Positions 1-9,293 of a DNA stretch of 64,000 nucleotides are shown in pieces (position 1 is the first letter of the stretch; the number at the start of each line of letters is the position of its first letter). The DNA lies in the NCBI RefSeq assembly GCF_000482845.1, contig NZ_AXWV01000012.1:1-64000 (forward strand), in the 5' to 3' direction. The notes below the pieces were generated by a model that was not told the origin of the DNA, searched no databases, and saw only the letters and a list, made by a program, of their open reading frames with translations. A program made the translations under genes and the position numbers. This DNA is from Anaerobiospirillum succiniciproducens DSM 6400 (GTDB lineage: Bacteria; Pseudomonadota; Gammaproteobacteria; Enterobacterales; Succinivibrionaceae).

Positions 1-440
1 GCAAGCTCGTGTGAACGGTGGATAATATCCGACCTGACTTGTGCCATTTAGTGTAACCATTTCTACTTTGACAAGTCATACAATATACGGCCTAAACAAT
101 AGCAAACACGAGTTAAAGCTTCACGATTATATGCATACGCAGGTGCATGAGTACTGCCACGAGATGGTCGACTCATAAGATTGTGTTCACGCATGAGCGG
201 TATATTGCGCATGAGACTGTATTCACGCATGTGCGGTATATGGGATTGTGGATGATACTGCGTTCACGCATGTGCGGCGCATGAGACTGTGTGCACACAT
301 GAGACCGTGTTCACGCCATGAGCATGGCATCGCCAAGATGTTAGTTATGGGGCTTTTTGCTTGTTTTGTTTTGTTTAACCAACGCTCAGACCATTTACTG
401 AGCACTGAGAATTTTGCCCTGCAGCACTGAGAGAATCTAA
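1..440. other. Spacer with imperfect GC-rich repeats, left edge
   Basis: No convincing gene is visible. Short open frames on both strands overlap the repeats at 182-320 and have no ribosome binding site. The right end carries the leader of the transporter gene, with GAGAG about 8 bases before its ATG. Confidence 0.6.
182..320. repeat. Five imperfect repeats around TTCACGCATG
   Basis: The core TGTGTTCACGCATGWGCGG starts near 182, 218, 259, 288 and 306; the last two copies are shorter and more diverged. Spacing varies (36, 41, 29, 18), so this is a cluster of related units, not a strict tandem array. The function is unknown. Confidence 0.65.
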
Positions 441-1619
441 ATGCAAACATTCGGCGCCAACACAAGAGGTAATACCACTATCTACGTTGCCATGTGTCTG
501 TTGGTTTCTGCGGCCAACTCCATGTTCAACCCTGTGCTGTCACTATTTTTTAATACAGAGCTCAATTTCTCTCCACTGCAGATCTCCATCTTCTTTATGA
601 TGCTGCCTATTGCCACAATCTTAATCGTACAAACTGTGGCTCGTTTTTCAGATATTGGACTGCAGCGTCCTGCTATTATCTGCATTGCATCGCTCTTTGG
701 TGTAGCCTCGTCATATATGCTGTATATGCGACCAAGCTTTATCGTGCTGTGCACCCTTGGTCTGCTGCTACTTGGTTCTTACACTGTGTCTTTCCCACAG
801 ATCTACGCCTCAGCTCGTGAGTATGCGGTTAAATACTTAGGTGGCTCGTTAATGTTTGCAACCTTCATGAGATCTTTGGCCTCAGTCTCTTGGGTAGTAG
901 GACCACCAGTTGCCTATGGTATTGCTATGGGTTATAGCTTTAACACCCTGTTCTTAGTTACAGCTATTTCTTTTGCACTTATTTGCGTAACCTCATTTTT
1001 CTTCCTGCCAAGTGTCTTAGATAAGGCTGCAGTAGATAAATCCCGTCACATTAAGTGGTGGACCAATCGCTCTGTACTAGTGCTATTTGCCTCAATCGGC
1101 TTAATGTTTACTGCCTTTTCATCCTATATCAACACCATGCCGCTCTACTTTACTCAAGAGCTCAAGTTAGATAAGGATTTACCTGGCTACATGCTAGGCC
1201 TAGCAGCTTTTATTGAAATTCCTTTAATGTTCTTAGCTGCTCGTATTACCAAGACCTTTGGCATTAAGTACGTGATCTTAGTTGGTGGTATCGCACTAGT
1301 TATTTTCTTAGTGCTGCTGTTACGTCCAGCTGATACTAACTACTACCTCATCATTACTTTCTTTGCAGCTTTGTATATTGCATTCGTTGCCACCATGGGC
1401 ATGGTATTCTTCCAAGAACTGCTTCCAGCCATCCCAGGCCAGGCTACATCCTTATACATAAACGCCTCGGTTTCAGGTCAGATCGCTGGTGGCGGCCTTA
1501 TCTCACTTGCTGAGTCTGGCTCTTACACTATCGTCTATATGGTCGGCGCAGCTGTTTGTACTGTCGGCATCTTGCTACTCTTCTTTGTTAAGAAGCCAGA
1601 TTCAGTAAGCTACTCATAA
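441..1619 (+). CDS. MFS transporter, SetA/SetB-like sugar efflux type
   Basis: This is a 392-residue inner-membrane protein with about twelve hydrophobic segments, the normal size for the major facilitator superfamily. The segment around residues 128-160, with RSLASVSWVVGPPVAYG, resembles the same place in the SetA/SetB sugar efflux family, which exports sugars or analogues. The second half starts after a hydrophilic loop near residues 190-210 (DKSRHIKWW). The ATG at 441 has GAGAG at a proper distance. The gene stands alone and ends at a strong bidirectional terminator at 1713-1752 shared with the convergent gene. The family call is fairly firm; the substrate cannot be read from the sequence, and a general drug/H+ antiporter is the alternative. 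Confidence 0.75.
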   Translation: MQTFGANTRGNTTIYVAMCLLVSAANSMFNPVLSLFFNTELNFSPLQISIFFMMLPIATILIVQTVARFSDIGLQRPAIICIASLFGVASSYMLYMRPSFIVLCTLGLLLLGSYTVSFPQIYASAREYAVKYLGGSLMFATFMRSLASVSWVVGPPVAYGIAMGYSFNTLFLVTAISFALICVTSFFFLPSVLDKAAVDKSRHIKWWTNRSVLVLFASIGLMFTAFSSYINTMPLYFTQELKLDKDLPGYMLGLAAFIEIPLMFLAARITKTFGIKYVILVGGIALVIFLVLLLRPADTNYYLIITFFAALYIAFVATMGMVFFQELLPAIPGQATSLYINASVSGQIAGGGLISLAESGSYTIVYMVGAAVCTVGILLLFFVKKPDSVSYS

Positions 1620-1712
1620 GCTGAGTAGATGCATATTGTGTGTGAGTGCTAGTCATACAAAAGCATCTTGAATGTGACTGCCTGCTAGATGCTCATCTAG
1701 CATCAGATCGCC

Positions 1713-1752
1713 CCAAGAAAAAAAAGGAGCCAAGTGGCTCCTTTTTTTCTTG
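1713..1752. terminator. Bidirectional intrinsic terminator
   Basis: A 7-bp stem, GGAGCCA with TGGCTCC (1726-1741), is flanked by eight A on the left and seven T on the right, and outer bases CAAG/CTTG extend the symmetry. It lies between two convergent genes and can serve both. Confidence 0.9.
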
Positions 1753-1802
1753 AGGCTTAATCAAGAACGATGTCTTGTGAATGGGATTACTAATCCCATC
1801 AA

Positions 1803-2585
1803 CTAATCCCACCAGAAGTTCCAAATCTTGGATTTAGCAAGAATCTCGGCATATGAAGAGATAGTAACGCCTTCGCGATCTTCAAGCAGATCAGGGCAGA
1901 AAGCATAGTGCTTGATAGCAAGATCTTTAGCCTCGGATGCAGCTACTGGCTCATCGAGCATAAAGTCGATACCATCGGCGCTAACTACCACAGGTCGAGC
2001 ACCATATTTTTCAAACCACAGCTTTGAGATCACCTTGAGATCTTCATTGTTTGGACAGGCATTCCAACCACCCATAGGCAGCCATGCAAAGATCTCGTAG
2101 ACCTTCTCAACAGGGATGCGTGCCAAGATAATGTGGTTAGTCATGGTGCTATCAAAATCCCACCATGTCATGATGCGATCTTCAGCCTCGGTATTGCCGC
2201 CGCTTTGATTAATCATATCTTCAAAGACAGAAGGATCACCGAGCACCTCTTGAGTGATGGAGAGCAGATTTTGAATAGCCTCTTCACCATTATTAGGATC
2301 AGTCTCTAAAATACCGCGACGGTATTCAGCGATCTCGTCTTTGTCAAAGTCATAAACACGACCCTCATTAGTAGGATCAGAGTTCATAACTAAGGTCTCA
2401 AGCAAAGTATCTGAAGGCACTACAAATACAGGTACAAAATCCTTGCTCTGAGCGCTTTCCTCTCGTGCCCTTTCGTAAGCTTCCATAAGAGGGTCATCAT
2501 CGATCATTGGCGCAAAATAAGTACAAGGACAATCAAGGTAGTTAACCAAACAACTTACCAATGCTCTCATTTTCTCGTCTGACAT
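1803..2585 (-). CDS. DUF4253 domain protein
   Basis: This is a 260-residue protein of unknown function. The C-terminal half (about residues 155-260) carries hallmarks that I recall for DUF4253: ARIP, then IFAWLPMGGWNACPN, a WFEKYGARPVVVS segment, YAFCPD, and the final SKIWNFWWD. The N-terminal half (EAYERAREES, then FVPVFVVPSDTLLETL) also fits that family. It has no signal peptide or membrane segment, so it is probably cytoplasmic. DUF4253 proteins are often seen near toxin-immunity type genes, but nothing here supports that role. It stands alone and converges with the upstream transporter at a shared terminator. Confidence 0.75.
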   Translation of the reverse strand: MSDEKMRALVSCLVNYLDCPCTYFAPMIDDDPLMEAYERAREESAQSKDFVPVFVVPSDTLLETLVMNSDPTNEGRVYDFDKDEIAEYRRGILETDPNNGEEAIQNLLSITQEVLGDPSVFEDMINQSGGNTEAEDRIMTWWDFDSTMTNHIILARIPVEKVYEIFAWLPMGGWNACPNNEDLKVISKLWFEKYGARPVVVSADGIDFMLDEPVAASEAKDLAIKHYAFCPDLLEDREGVTISSYAEILAKSKIWNFWWD

Positions 2586-3034
2586 TGAACACCTCTCTTA
2601 GCTTTGCCAAAACACCAAAGCCTTAAAGCTTAGCGCATAATGCACGTACTTTTACAACGTCAATGCAAAAAAGAGCTTACTGCCTGCTCTCTTATTAGCA
2701 AGGACATTGATACATACTTATATGCATTATTGATGATTGAAACTAGCTTACACCATGTTTTTCACGAATATGTGAGACATATCCGTCTTTATCCCAAATA
2801 AAATGGCAAAGACCCCTACTTAGTGGCTCTAAGTGTGATCTAAAACCCTTTTGCAAGGTATTAACATACACAAAGCGGGCAAGACAACAGATACGTTGTT
2901 TGTGTGGCATAAAAGTTAAAAAGCCCAGCATGCATGTGAGCATCTGGGCTTTTTTAGGCTTAGACTATCAATCTAAAGCGCAGAAATATGTTTAAAGCTC
3001 TAGCAGCCTTACATACTGCAAAAGCTACACAGTC
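2586..3034. other. Spacer between DUF4253 gene and deaD
   Basis: It holds the deaD terminator (2918-2953) and the promoter side of the DUF4253 gene. A 66-codon minus-strand frame at 2743-2943 starts inside the terminator and has no ribosome binding site, so I do not call it. Confidence 0.6.
2918..2953. terminator. Terminator of deaD, probably bidirectional
   Basis: AGCCCAG (2922-2928) pairs with CTGGGCT (2944-2950), and inner ATGC/GCAT extends the stem past one bulged base. A T run follows on both strands. It lies about 85 bases beyond the deaD stop. Confidence 0.85.
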
Positions 3035-5731
3035 CTAGAAATGACGACGTGGGCCACCGAAGTTAGGACGTGGGCGTGGACGACGTGAGTCACGAGGACC
3101 GAAGCGACGGTCTGAGCCTCTGTGATCATCAGCTGAACGACCTGGACGGTAATTGATGGAGTTACCGTTGATATCACCCTTCTCATGACGATACTCGCCT
3201 TCATCCATGTAGGAGAAATCAGCATCGATATTTAAGCTGTTCTCGGCACGGTTGAAACGGTCATCATTGAACTTGTCATGAGGTGGACGACGGCGATCAA
3301 AGCGATCATGACGCTCACGACGCTCAAAGCGATCATCACGATCAAAACGATCACGACGGTCGAAGCGATCACGCTCTGGGCGTGGGTGACGGTCATGCTC
3401 TGGACGTGGATGACGCTCGCGACGCTCGAAACGATCCTCACGATCAAAACGATCACGACGCTCAAAGCGATCACGCTCTGGACGAGGACGACGCTCTGGA
3501 CGTGCAGGTGGCTCAGCAGTGTACTCACGCAGATCTAAACGACGACCGCAAACGATAGCATGAGCTAAGATTTCCATAGTCTCATTAGGCATGCCGCTTG
3601 GCAGATCTACAGTTGAGAAAGAGTCGAAGATAGAAATATCGCCGATAAACTTGCTCTCGAGATTTGCCTCATTAGCAATAGCACCAACAATCTGACCTGG
3701 CTTAACTGAGTCACGACGACCTACAGCTAAACGATAGCGCACCATCTTAAGCTCTGGGAAGTCACGTAATGGCAGAGGCTCTGCAGATGGACCGCCATGA
3801 CGACGCTCACGTGGGCCACGCTCACCGTGCTCATCAAAGCTTCTCATCTTAGGCTCTGGAGCAGACTCATCTAAGAGTAAAGAGCCGTCACGCTGAGCAA
3901 GCTTAGCTAAAGCTGCAGCTAAGATTTCTGGCTCAATTGCATCATCAGTGAGTAAGTCAGAAATAACCTCTAAGTAATCCTCTAAACCACCAGCATCGAT
4001 GGTCTCTAAGATCTGATTGCGGAAGTTCTCTAAACGACGCTTGTTAACATCGGCCACTGTAGGCATACGCATTGGCTCAATGCGCTGACGGGTAACACGC
4101 TCGATCTGACGCAGAGCACGACGCTCACGAGGCGATACGAATAAGATAGCCTCACCGGTACGACCAGCACGACCGGTACGGCCAATACGGTGTACATAAG
4201 ACTCAGCATCGTATGGAATATCGTAGTTGAATACGTGGGTAATACGATCAACATCCAGACCACGAGCAGCCACGTCAGTTGCAATGATGATGTCTAAAGA
4301 ACCCTTCTTTAAGCGCTCAACAATCTTCTCACGCTGACGTTGAGGGATATCACCATGCAAAGCTGCACAAGCTAAGCCACGGCCAGCAAGCTTGTTAGCC
4401 ACATCTTCAGCATCGGTCTTAGTGCGCACAAATACCAGTACTGCCTCATATGGCTCAACCTCGAGCATACGAGTCATAGCATCGATCTTGTGAACACCAG
4501 ATACTACCCAGTAACGCTGACGAACAGTAGTTGCTGTGGTGGTGTGAGACTCAATGCGAACCTCCTCAGGGTCTACTAAGTGAGCCTTAGCAATACGACG
4601 GATTACAGGAGGCATGGTAGCTGAGAATAAGGCAGTCTGATGATCGCTTGGAACCTGATCTAAGATCCAATCAACATCATCAATAAAGCCCATGCGCAGC
4701 ATTTCGTCAGCTTCATCGATCACCACATAGCGCAGCTCGCTAAAGTCTAAGCGACCCTTTTCAATGAGATCAATTAAACGACCTGGGGTAGCAACAACAA
4801 CTTGTGCACCGTGACGCAGTGAGCGGATCTGGTTTTCATATGAAGCGCCACCATAAATTGGAGCAACACGGAAACCATCGATAAAGTGGGCAAAACGAGA
4901 GAATGACTCTGCAACCTGCAAAGCAAGCTCACGAGTAGGCTCTAAGATCAGCGCAAAGATATTCTTTTGACGCTTAGGTAACTTGGATAAAATTGGCAGA
5001 GCAAAAGCAGCAGTCTTACCTGTACCAGTCTGAGCCTGACCGATCATGTCACGGCCGTTCATAACTACAGGAATAGAGCGCAGCTGAATTGGAGTTGGCT
5101 GCTCAAAGCCTTCGTGTTTAATGGCCTTGAGTACTTCTTCGCTTAACTCGAGGCTATCAAAAGTGATGATTGGCTCTTCTTCCTCTGAGATCTTAAAGGC
5201 AGATTCCTCGTCAGTACTCTCAGTAGCATCTGCATCTACAGACTCGTTATCGTCCTGAGCTACTTCATCAGAGGAGTTATCTTCAGAAACTGAATCATCA
5301 TTTTGAGCATACTCATCGCTCTGAGTACCCTCATCGTAGTAATCATCTGCCTGAGCGGACTCGTTTGAGTACTCATCTGACTCATCAGAGTCATACTCGG
5401 TGTCATACTCAGAGTCTTCTTGGCTTGTCTCCTCTTCATCATAAGAGGTATTGCCTAAAGCAGAAGCCCATGGCTGTGGGATGCTCTTAGAGCTAGGGGC
5501 TGCATTATCCTCGTCCTCTAACTCTGTATAATCGTTGTCATCACCCTCGTCGCCATCAAGAAGTAATGAAGTATCAGCACCATTGGATACAGCTACAGCA
5601 GCCTTTTGCTTAGTGTAAACCTTGATCTCTACATCACCGTCATGAGACTCAGTTTGCTCAACGGCTTCTTGATTTTCTGCGCCTTCAATTTCGCGGTCAT
5701 CATCAACGAGATTGTTGTGTAAATCAGACAT
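3035..5731 (-). CDS. deaD: ATP-dependent DEAD-box RNA helicase DeaD/CsdA with extended termini
   Basis: DeaD unwinds RNA in ribosome assembly and mRNA turnover, mainly in the cold. The helicase core shows the Q motif region (FEQPTPIQ), AQTGTGKT at about residues 233-240, DEAD at 339-342, LFSATMP, and HRIGRTGRAGRTG. A DbpA-type RNA-binding domain follows (YRLAVGRRDSVKPGQIVGAI). The 898-residue length is far above the usual 620-650. The first ~188 residues are an acidic, Asp/Glu/Ser-rich low-complexity region, and the C-terminus holds two rounds of an Arg-rich repeat (units like RDRFDRRDRFDR) before a GGPRR-type end. I chose the ATG at 5731 because AAGGG lies at the right distance; an in-frame start 12 codons earlier has none. 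The gene is monocistronic with its own terminator. Confidence 0.93.
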   Translation of the reverse strand: MSDLHNNLVDDDREIEGAENQEAVEQTESHDGDVEIKVYTKQKAAVAVSNGADTSLLLDGDEGDDNDYTELEDEDNAAPSSKSIPQPWASALGNTSYDEEETSQEDSEYDTEYDSDESDEYSNESAQADDYYDEGTQSDEYAQNDDSVSEDNSSDEVAQDDNESVDADATESTDEESAFKISEEEEPIITFDSLELSEEVLKAIKHEGFEQPTPIQLRSIPVVMNGRDMIGQAQTGTGKTAAFALPILSKLPKRQKNIFALILEPTRELALQVAESFSRFAHFIDGFRVAPIYGGASYENQIRSLRHGAQVVVATPGRLIDLIEKGRLDFSELRYVVIDEADEMLRMGFIDDVDWILDQVPSDHQTALFSATMPPVIRRIAKAHLVDPEEVRIESHTTTATTVRQRYWVVSGVHKIDAMTRMLEVEPYEAVLVFVRTKTDAEDVANKLAGRGLACAALHGDIPQRQREKIVERLKKGSLDIIIATDVAARGLDVDRITHVFNYDIPYDAESYVHRIGRTGRAGRTGEAILFVSPRERRALRQIERVTRQRIEPMRMPTVADVNKRRLENFRNQILETIDAGGLEDYLEVISDLLTDDAIEPEILAAALAKLAQRDGSLLLDESAPEPKMRSFDEHGERGPRERRHGGPSAEPLPLRDFPELKMVRYRLAVGRRDSVKPGQIVGAIANEANLESKFIGDISIFDSFSTVDLPSGMPNETMEILAHAIVCGRRLDLREYTAEPPARPERRPRPERDRFERRDRFDREDRFERRERHPRPEHDRHPRPERDRFDRRDRFDRDDRFERRERHDRFDRRRPPHDKFNDDRFNRAENSLNIDADFSYMDEGEYRHEKGDINGNSINYRPGRSADDHRGSDRRFGPRDSRRPRPRPNFGGPRRHF
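3283..3500. repeat. In-gene repeats coding the Arg-rich tail of DeaD
   Basis: Short units such as GAAGCGATCACGACG recur many times on the plus strand and encode RFDR/RFER steps of the DeaD tail. Open frames on the other strands here are by-products of the repeat. Confidence 0.8.
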
Positions 5732-6490
5732 GATTTTTACCCTTGAAAGTACGCAAGCACTAAACAAATAGCAGTACTAACGCACATCACATACCTAGAT
5801 CTACCTCAATGAAAAGTAACTTAATGAATCTGGGAACACACTTGAAACTATCTAACAAGATAACAATAAGACAAACATTAAAGCTCACAACACTATTAAC
5901 AGCATAAAGCTGCCAAATACCATGCGCACACGAACCTACCGCGCTCATTCTGCGCTGCTTTAAAATTGCTTTTGATTTTAATGACCCGACTCTTACTTCC
6001 CACACCGAGGGTAGATTATCACCAGCCTATTGCGTGCCCCCTAATCTTTTAAGAACCAAAAGGCTCTTTAAAACTCAATTGCACCAGCCAATAGGCCCAA
6101 CTATCGAGCAGCTTACTAGCCATTAAGGTTGTTTGGCTTGTAACTGCTATCTTCCCGAAAACTATCTAAATCACGTGCTTATTCTTGTGAAGCACTCACT
6201 ATCGGAAAAGCGCACTTAAGCGCACATAATTGTGTGCTTGTATTATACATACAAGAGATCAAGATTTTAGCTTTTTGCAACATTTTTCTTACATCTGACC
6301 ACAGATAGCGCCACAAGCTCCATATAATCAGGATTGTTTAGCCTTTTGCACTATATTGTTTAGTTTGCACCAAGGCAAAATGCAGCGCCAAAACCATCAC
6401 ACTGCAGCCATGCACAAGCTTTGAAGATATGGCAGAGCAATTAACAGCTAAAAGTCCTAAGCTATATTAGCAAAAGACAAAATAGAGATC
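5732..6490. other. Long spacer upstream of deaD
   Basis: I see no convincing gene. A consensus -10 hexamer TATAAT reads on the minus strand at 6247-6242, with only a poor -35 (CTAAAA, about 6265-6270). If used, the deaD transcript would carry a leader of about 500 bases. E. coli deaD also has a long leader, so a regulatory 5' UTR is plausible but unproven. Confidence 0.45.
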
Positions 6491-8878
6491 TTAGTTAGCG
6501 GTCGTCATGGCAACATCGGAATCCTGGAAGTCATCTTCATAGAACTCACCGATCTCGTCAGACTCTCCACGACTGTAGAAAAGAGTACTAATGAGTGATT
6601 CAGCCTGTGCAGTAACCGCCACGCCTTTTACAAACTCAGCTCGCCAAGACTCCATACGGCCACGCTTAACTAAGTTTGATGCATATGTCGACAGACTATC
6701 GTAGTAGCTTAGCCACAATTCATTTAAGCGCTTTAAGGAACGTGCATCTTCACCTGATACCTCGGCTACAGTAGCAACAGTTTTTCTAAAGTCACTATCA
6801 TAGCTATCGAAGTACTTATCCGCCTCGTAGGCACAGATATCACTGTCGCGACTAGAGATACACTTTCTAAGTAAGAAGTAGTCACCAAAGCCGTAGTTTT
6901 TGAACATGGAAAGCATGGTGATACCAATACCAGTTCTAATATGCTCACCTGTAGTGTATTGCTCGCTTTGATGATAGAACTTCGAGCTCGTCCAAGCTTT
7001 AGAAAAAGACTCCCAAGTGCTTAATACTTGCTGATAGTCTTCGTTCACATAGCCAATGCTGCGCAAATCAGAGGAAATGCCTCTAATGCAGTCATCGCTA
7101 GCGTAAAAGAACTCATCACCATCTGAACCTTCAAATATGGCGCACTTTTTCTCAAGCGGCTCATGGGTAGTAGTCTTGCCTTTGCTACCTTGTACAAAAG
7201 AGTACTCAGGACGCAGGTGTAATGAGTCTGGATATCCTGCTAAACGCCAAAAACGCATTAACATCTGACGATAGAGCACAGGTCGCAGTGCTTGGGCCTT
7301 TGAGATCGGCGGTAGCGCTAAAGAGAGATCTTGGTAGAACTGATTCCACGATCTTAAAGCCTCTTTAGCATTACGCTTTGGAGATACAAAACCGGTTAAA
7401 CGGCGATTAAGCACCGATGAGTACTTGATTGTCTCAAGCTCATAGCGATTATCCATAGCGTAAATGAAGGTCGATGGATCATCACTCAACTTAAGAATGT
7501 CGTAATAGCTCTGAGGATACTGTGTAATCTTTGTATCACTAAACAAAGAGAATAAGGTCAAGTAATAGTCATACTCATCAATAGTGATATCAGGGCTCTT
7601 AAAATCCATGCGAGCGGTATCTGACAAAACTGTATTCCACAGCATCAAATAACGCTGATATGGGCCAGTAGGATCTCTAAATAAGCTTGGTAAGAATGAA
7701 AGTGCATCCTTACCCTGCTCTTCATAAACCGTGTCCAGAGCATGCTTGCACTTGTCACTTAAGACAAATGACGGCATATCATCTTGCATATGTATGGTGC
7801 TAACTAAACCGTTGACCATATTGTCTACATGCCCAGCTCTCTTAACGCCATTAGAGCTTGCGCTTGTAGAGCTACCGCTTACTGAGTTGGCACTTGCTAA
7901 GTTACCGCTTGCAGGGTTTGCAGCTGTATTTGATTCGGTAGCAATTGAGGTAGTGGCATCTGAGCGGCGCGCGCTGCGGTTAACTGCGTTAAAATTTGAA
8001 TGTGGATGCTTGAGGCACACACTGTCTACATCGATATAGCGTGCCTTAACATCTGGGGCGCTAGGAACAATATCAGGATTCCAATTAGGATCTACCCAGC
8101 GGCGATCTGAATCACTTTGCTCTATAACGTTTAGACCGTTTTTCTTGGCCTGTTCAGTGAGACTTAGTCTATCTAGTGAGCTATCTGAAGAATGAAGATC
8201 TTTGTGGTTAAAGCCACCACGAGGCCAAAGAATGCCAGAGATGAGAGGGCGACTTATGGTGAAGTTTTGTTGCTCTTCTAAAATTGCACATGATTTAGCA
8301 ATCTCGGATAGAACCACATTGGCTCTATCCATAGGAAATACTAACTCTTGTGGGATGCTCAGATACTTTGCATCATCCTCTTTGAAGCTCATGGTAAAGG
8401 TGGGACTATCAGGTAGTGTAATCAAAAATGATGTACCTACTTGAAACTCCATGGAGTTACCGATGATCTCAGCGTACACATTAGTAGAAGTGCCATCTAC
8501 ATTTAACTTTACTGGAATTATTCCCGATGCCTTGTTGGTATTAGGAATAAGTACGCTCATTCGATATGGAGTAGGCTGATTTTGAGAGCACAGCACTACC
8601 TGTAGCTGAATCTTTTCTTGAGCGTTAACAAAAGCTGCTACTTCTGATCCACCGTGAGCATAATCAAGTCGTCCCGCTTCCCAGCTGTTTGCAGGCCAGG
8701 CGGACACAGCTGCAATTGCATGAGGGCTAATCAGTGCGCATGATAAAAGAGCAGCACCAATAGCACAGCCTTTTTTATAAGTCACAACGCTAGCTGCACA
8801 ATGTGCAACTTGCGCTGCTAAATAGACTGCCCATCTGCCGCGAACAAGTGTATTTAAGGACTTGTGTAAGCGCATCAT
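6491..8878 (-). CDS. Unrecognised exported protein, 795 residues
   Basis: I do not recognise a family. A basic N-terminus of about 35 residues precedes a hydrophobic stretch at about 37-57 (GCAIGAALLSCALISPHAIAA), which looks like a late signal peptide with cleavage after AIAA. Residues 60-200 read as a beta-rich domain, a linker rich in Ser, Ala, Thr and Asn covers about 300-345, and the rest is mostly helical with many Tyr, Ser and Asp residues. The C-terminal ~60 residues are acidic at the end (FYEDDFQDSD). Nothing indicates an enzyme. It stands alone between deaD and the sialic acid regulator, with 400-750 base spacers on both sides. A periplasmic or surface protein specific to this lineage is my best guess. 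Confidence 0.7.
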   Translation of the reverse strand: MMRLHKSLNTLVRGRWAVYLAAQVAHCAASVVTYKKGCAIGAALLSCALISPHAIAAVSAWPANSWEAGRLDYAHGGSEVAAFVNAQEKIQLQVVLCSQNQPTPYRMSVLIPNTNKASGIIPVKLNVDGTSTNVYAEIIGNSMEFQVGTSFLITLPDSPTFTMSFKEDDAKYLSIPQELVFPMDRANVVLSEIAKSCAILEEQQNFTISRPLISGILWPRGGFNHKDLHSSDSSLDRLSLTEQAKKNGLNVIEQSDSDRRWVDPNWNPDIVPSAPDVKARYIDVDSVCLKHPHSNFNAVNRSARRSDATTSIATESNTAANPASGNLASANSVSGSSTSASSNGVKRAGHVDNMVNGLVSTIHMQDDMPSFVLSDKCKHALDTVYEEQGKDALSFLPSLFRDPTGPYQRYLMLWNTVLSDTARMDFKSPDITIDEYDYYLTLFSLFSDTKITQYPQSYYDILKLSDDPSTFIYAMDNRYELETIKYSSVLNRRLTGFVSPKRNAKEALRSWNQFYQDLSLALPPISKAQALRPVLYRQMLMRFWRLAGYPDSLHLRPEYSFVQGSKGKTTTHEPLEKKCAIFEGSDGDEFFYASDDCIRGISSDLRSIGYVNEDYQQVLSTWESFSKAWTSSKFYHQSEQYTTGEHIRTGIGITMLSMFKNYGFGDYFLLRKCISSRDSDICAYEADKYFDSYDSDFRKTVATVAEVSGEDARSLKRLNELWLSYYDSLSTYASNLVKRGRMESWRAEFVKGVAVTAQAESLISTLFYSRGESDEIGEFYEDDFQDSDVAMTTAN

Positions 8879-9293
8879 AACAACTTAATTAACCGCTCTT
8901 TTCATTTAGCTAAGCATATTACAAGAAGGACTATCTCGTACACATAACATTATGCATCACGACAAATAGCCGTCACTTAGCAACATACGCAGAGCTTCAT
9001 GCACCTAAGATACCAAGTACATGCTTTAATCAGAATAAGCGCTAAAATCGCATTGGATGCAGCATTTTGGAGCGCACTTATAGATCGAAAATGATTGTTT
9101 GAAATGCCAGGCAGGAGCAATCAACAGCAATAAAGAGTTATTGAGAGGAGCGGTTAACAGCAATAAAGAGTTTTTGGTGGGAATATTGAGAGGATCAGTT
9201 AACAGCAAGTTAACGCCAAGATTGCGACGCGAACAAAATAAGCTTAAATGTATTTAAAGCGCCGCAAGCTTTGGCAAGATGAATGGTCTTTGA
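8879..9293. other. Spacer with short repeats between unknown gene and nan regulator
   Basis: No gene is supported. The stretch 9114-9208 contains three related units around GTTAACAGCAATAAAGAGTT. A 60-codon minus-strand frame (9026-9208) is only the translation of these repeats. Confidence 0.55.
9114..9208. repeat. Three imperfect repeats, AACAGCAATAAAGAGTT core
   Basis: The AACAGCAA core starts at 9123, 9156 and 9201; the first two copies share AACAGCAATAAAGAGTT exactly, preceded by GGAG. The third is truncated. Confidence 0.7.

Noticed and set aside
223-465. Small genes on either strand at the left edge
   Set aside because: They overlap the TTCACGCATG repeats and the transporter start and have no ribosome sites.
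2743-2943. 66-codon minus-strand gene beyond deaD
   Set aside because: It begins inside the deaD terminator, has no ribosome binding site and no recognisable sequence.
3232-3558. Overlapping frames opposite and beside the DeaD tail
   Set aside because: They are by-products of the Arg-codon repeat: low-complexity translations on three frames.
9026-9208. 60-codon gene with NSLLLLTAPLN repeats
   Set aside because: The peptide repeat simply translates the spacer repeat; no start signal.
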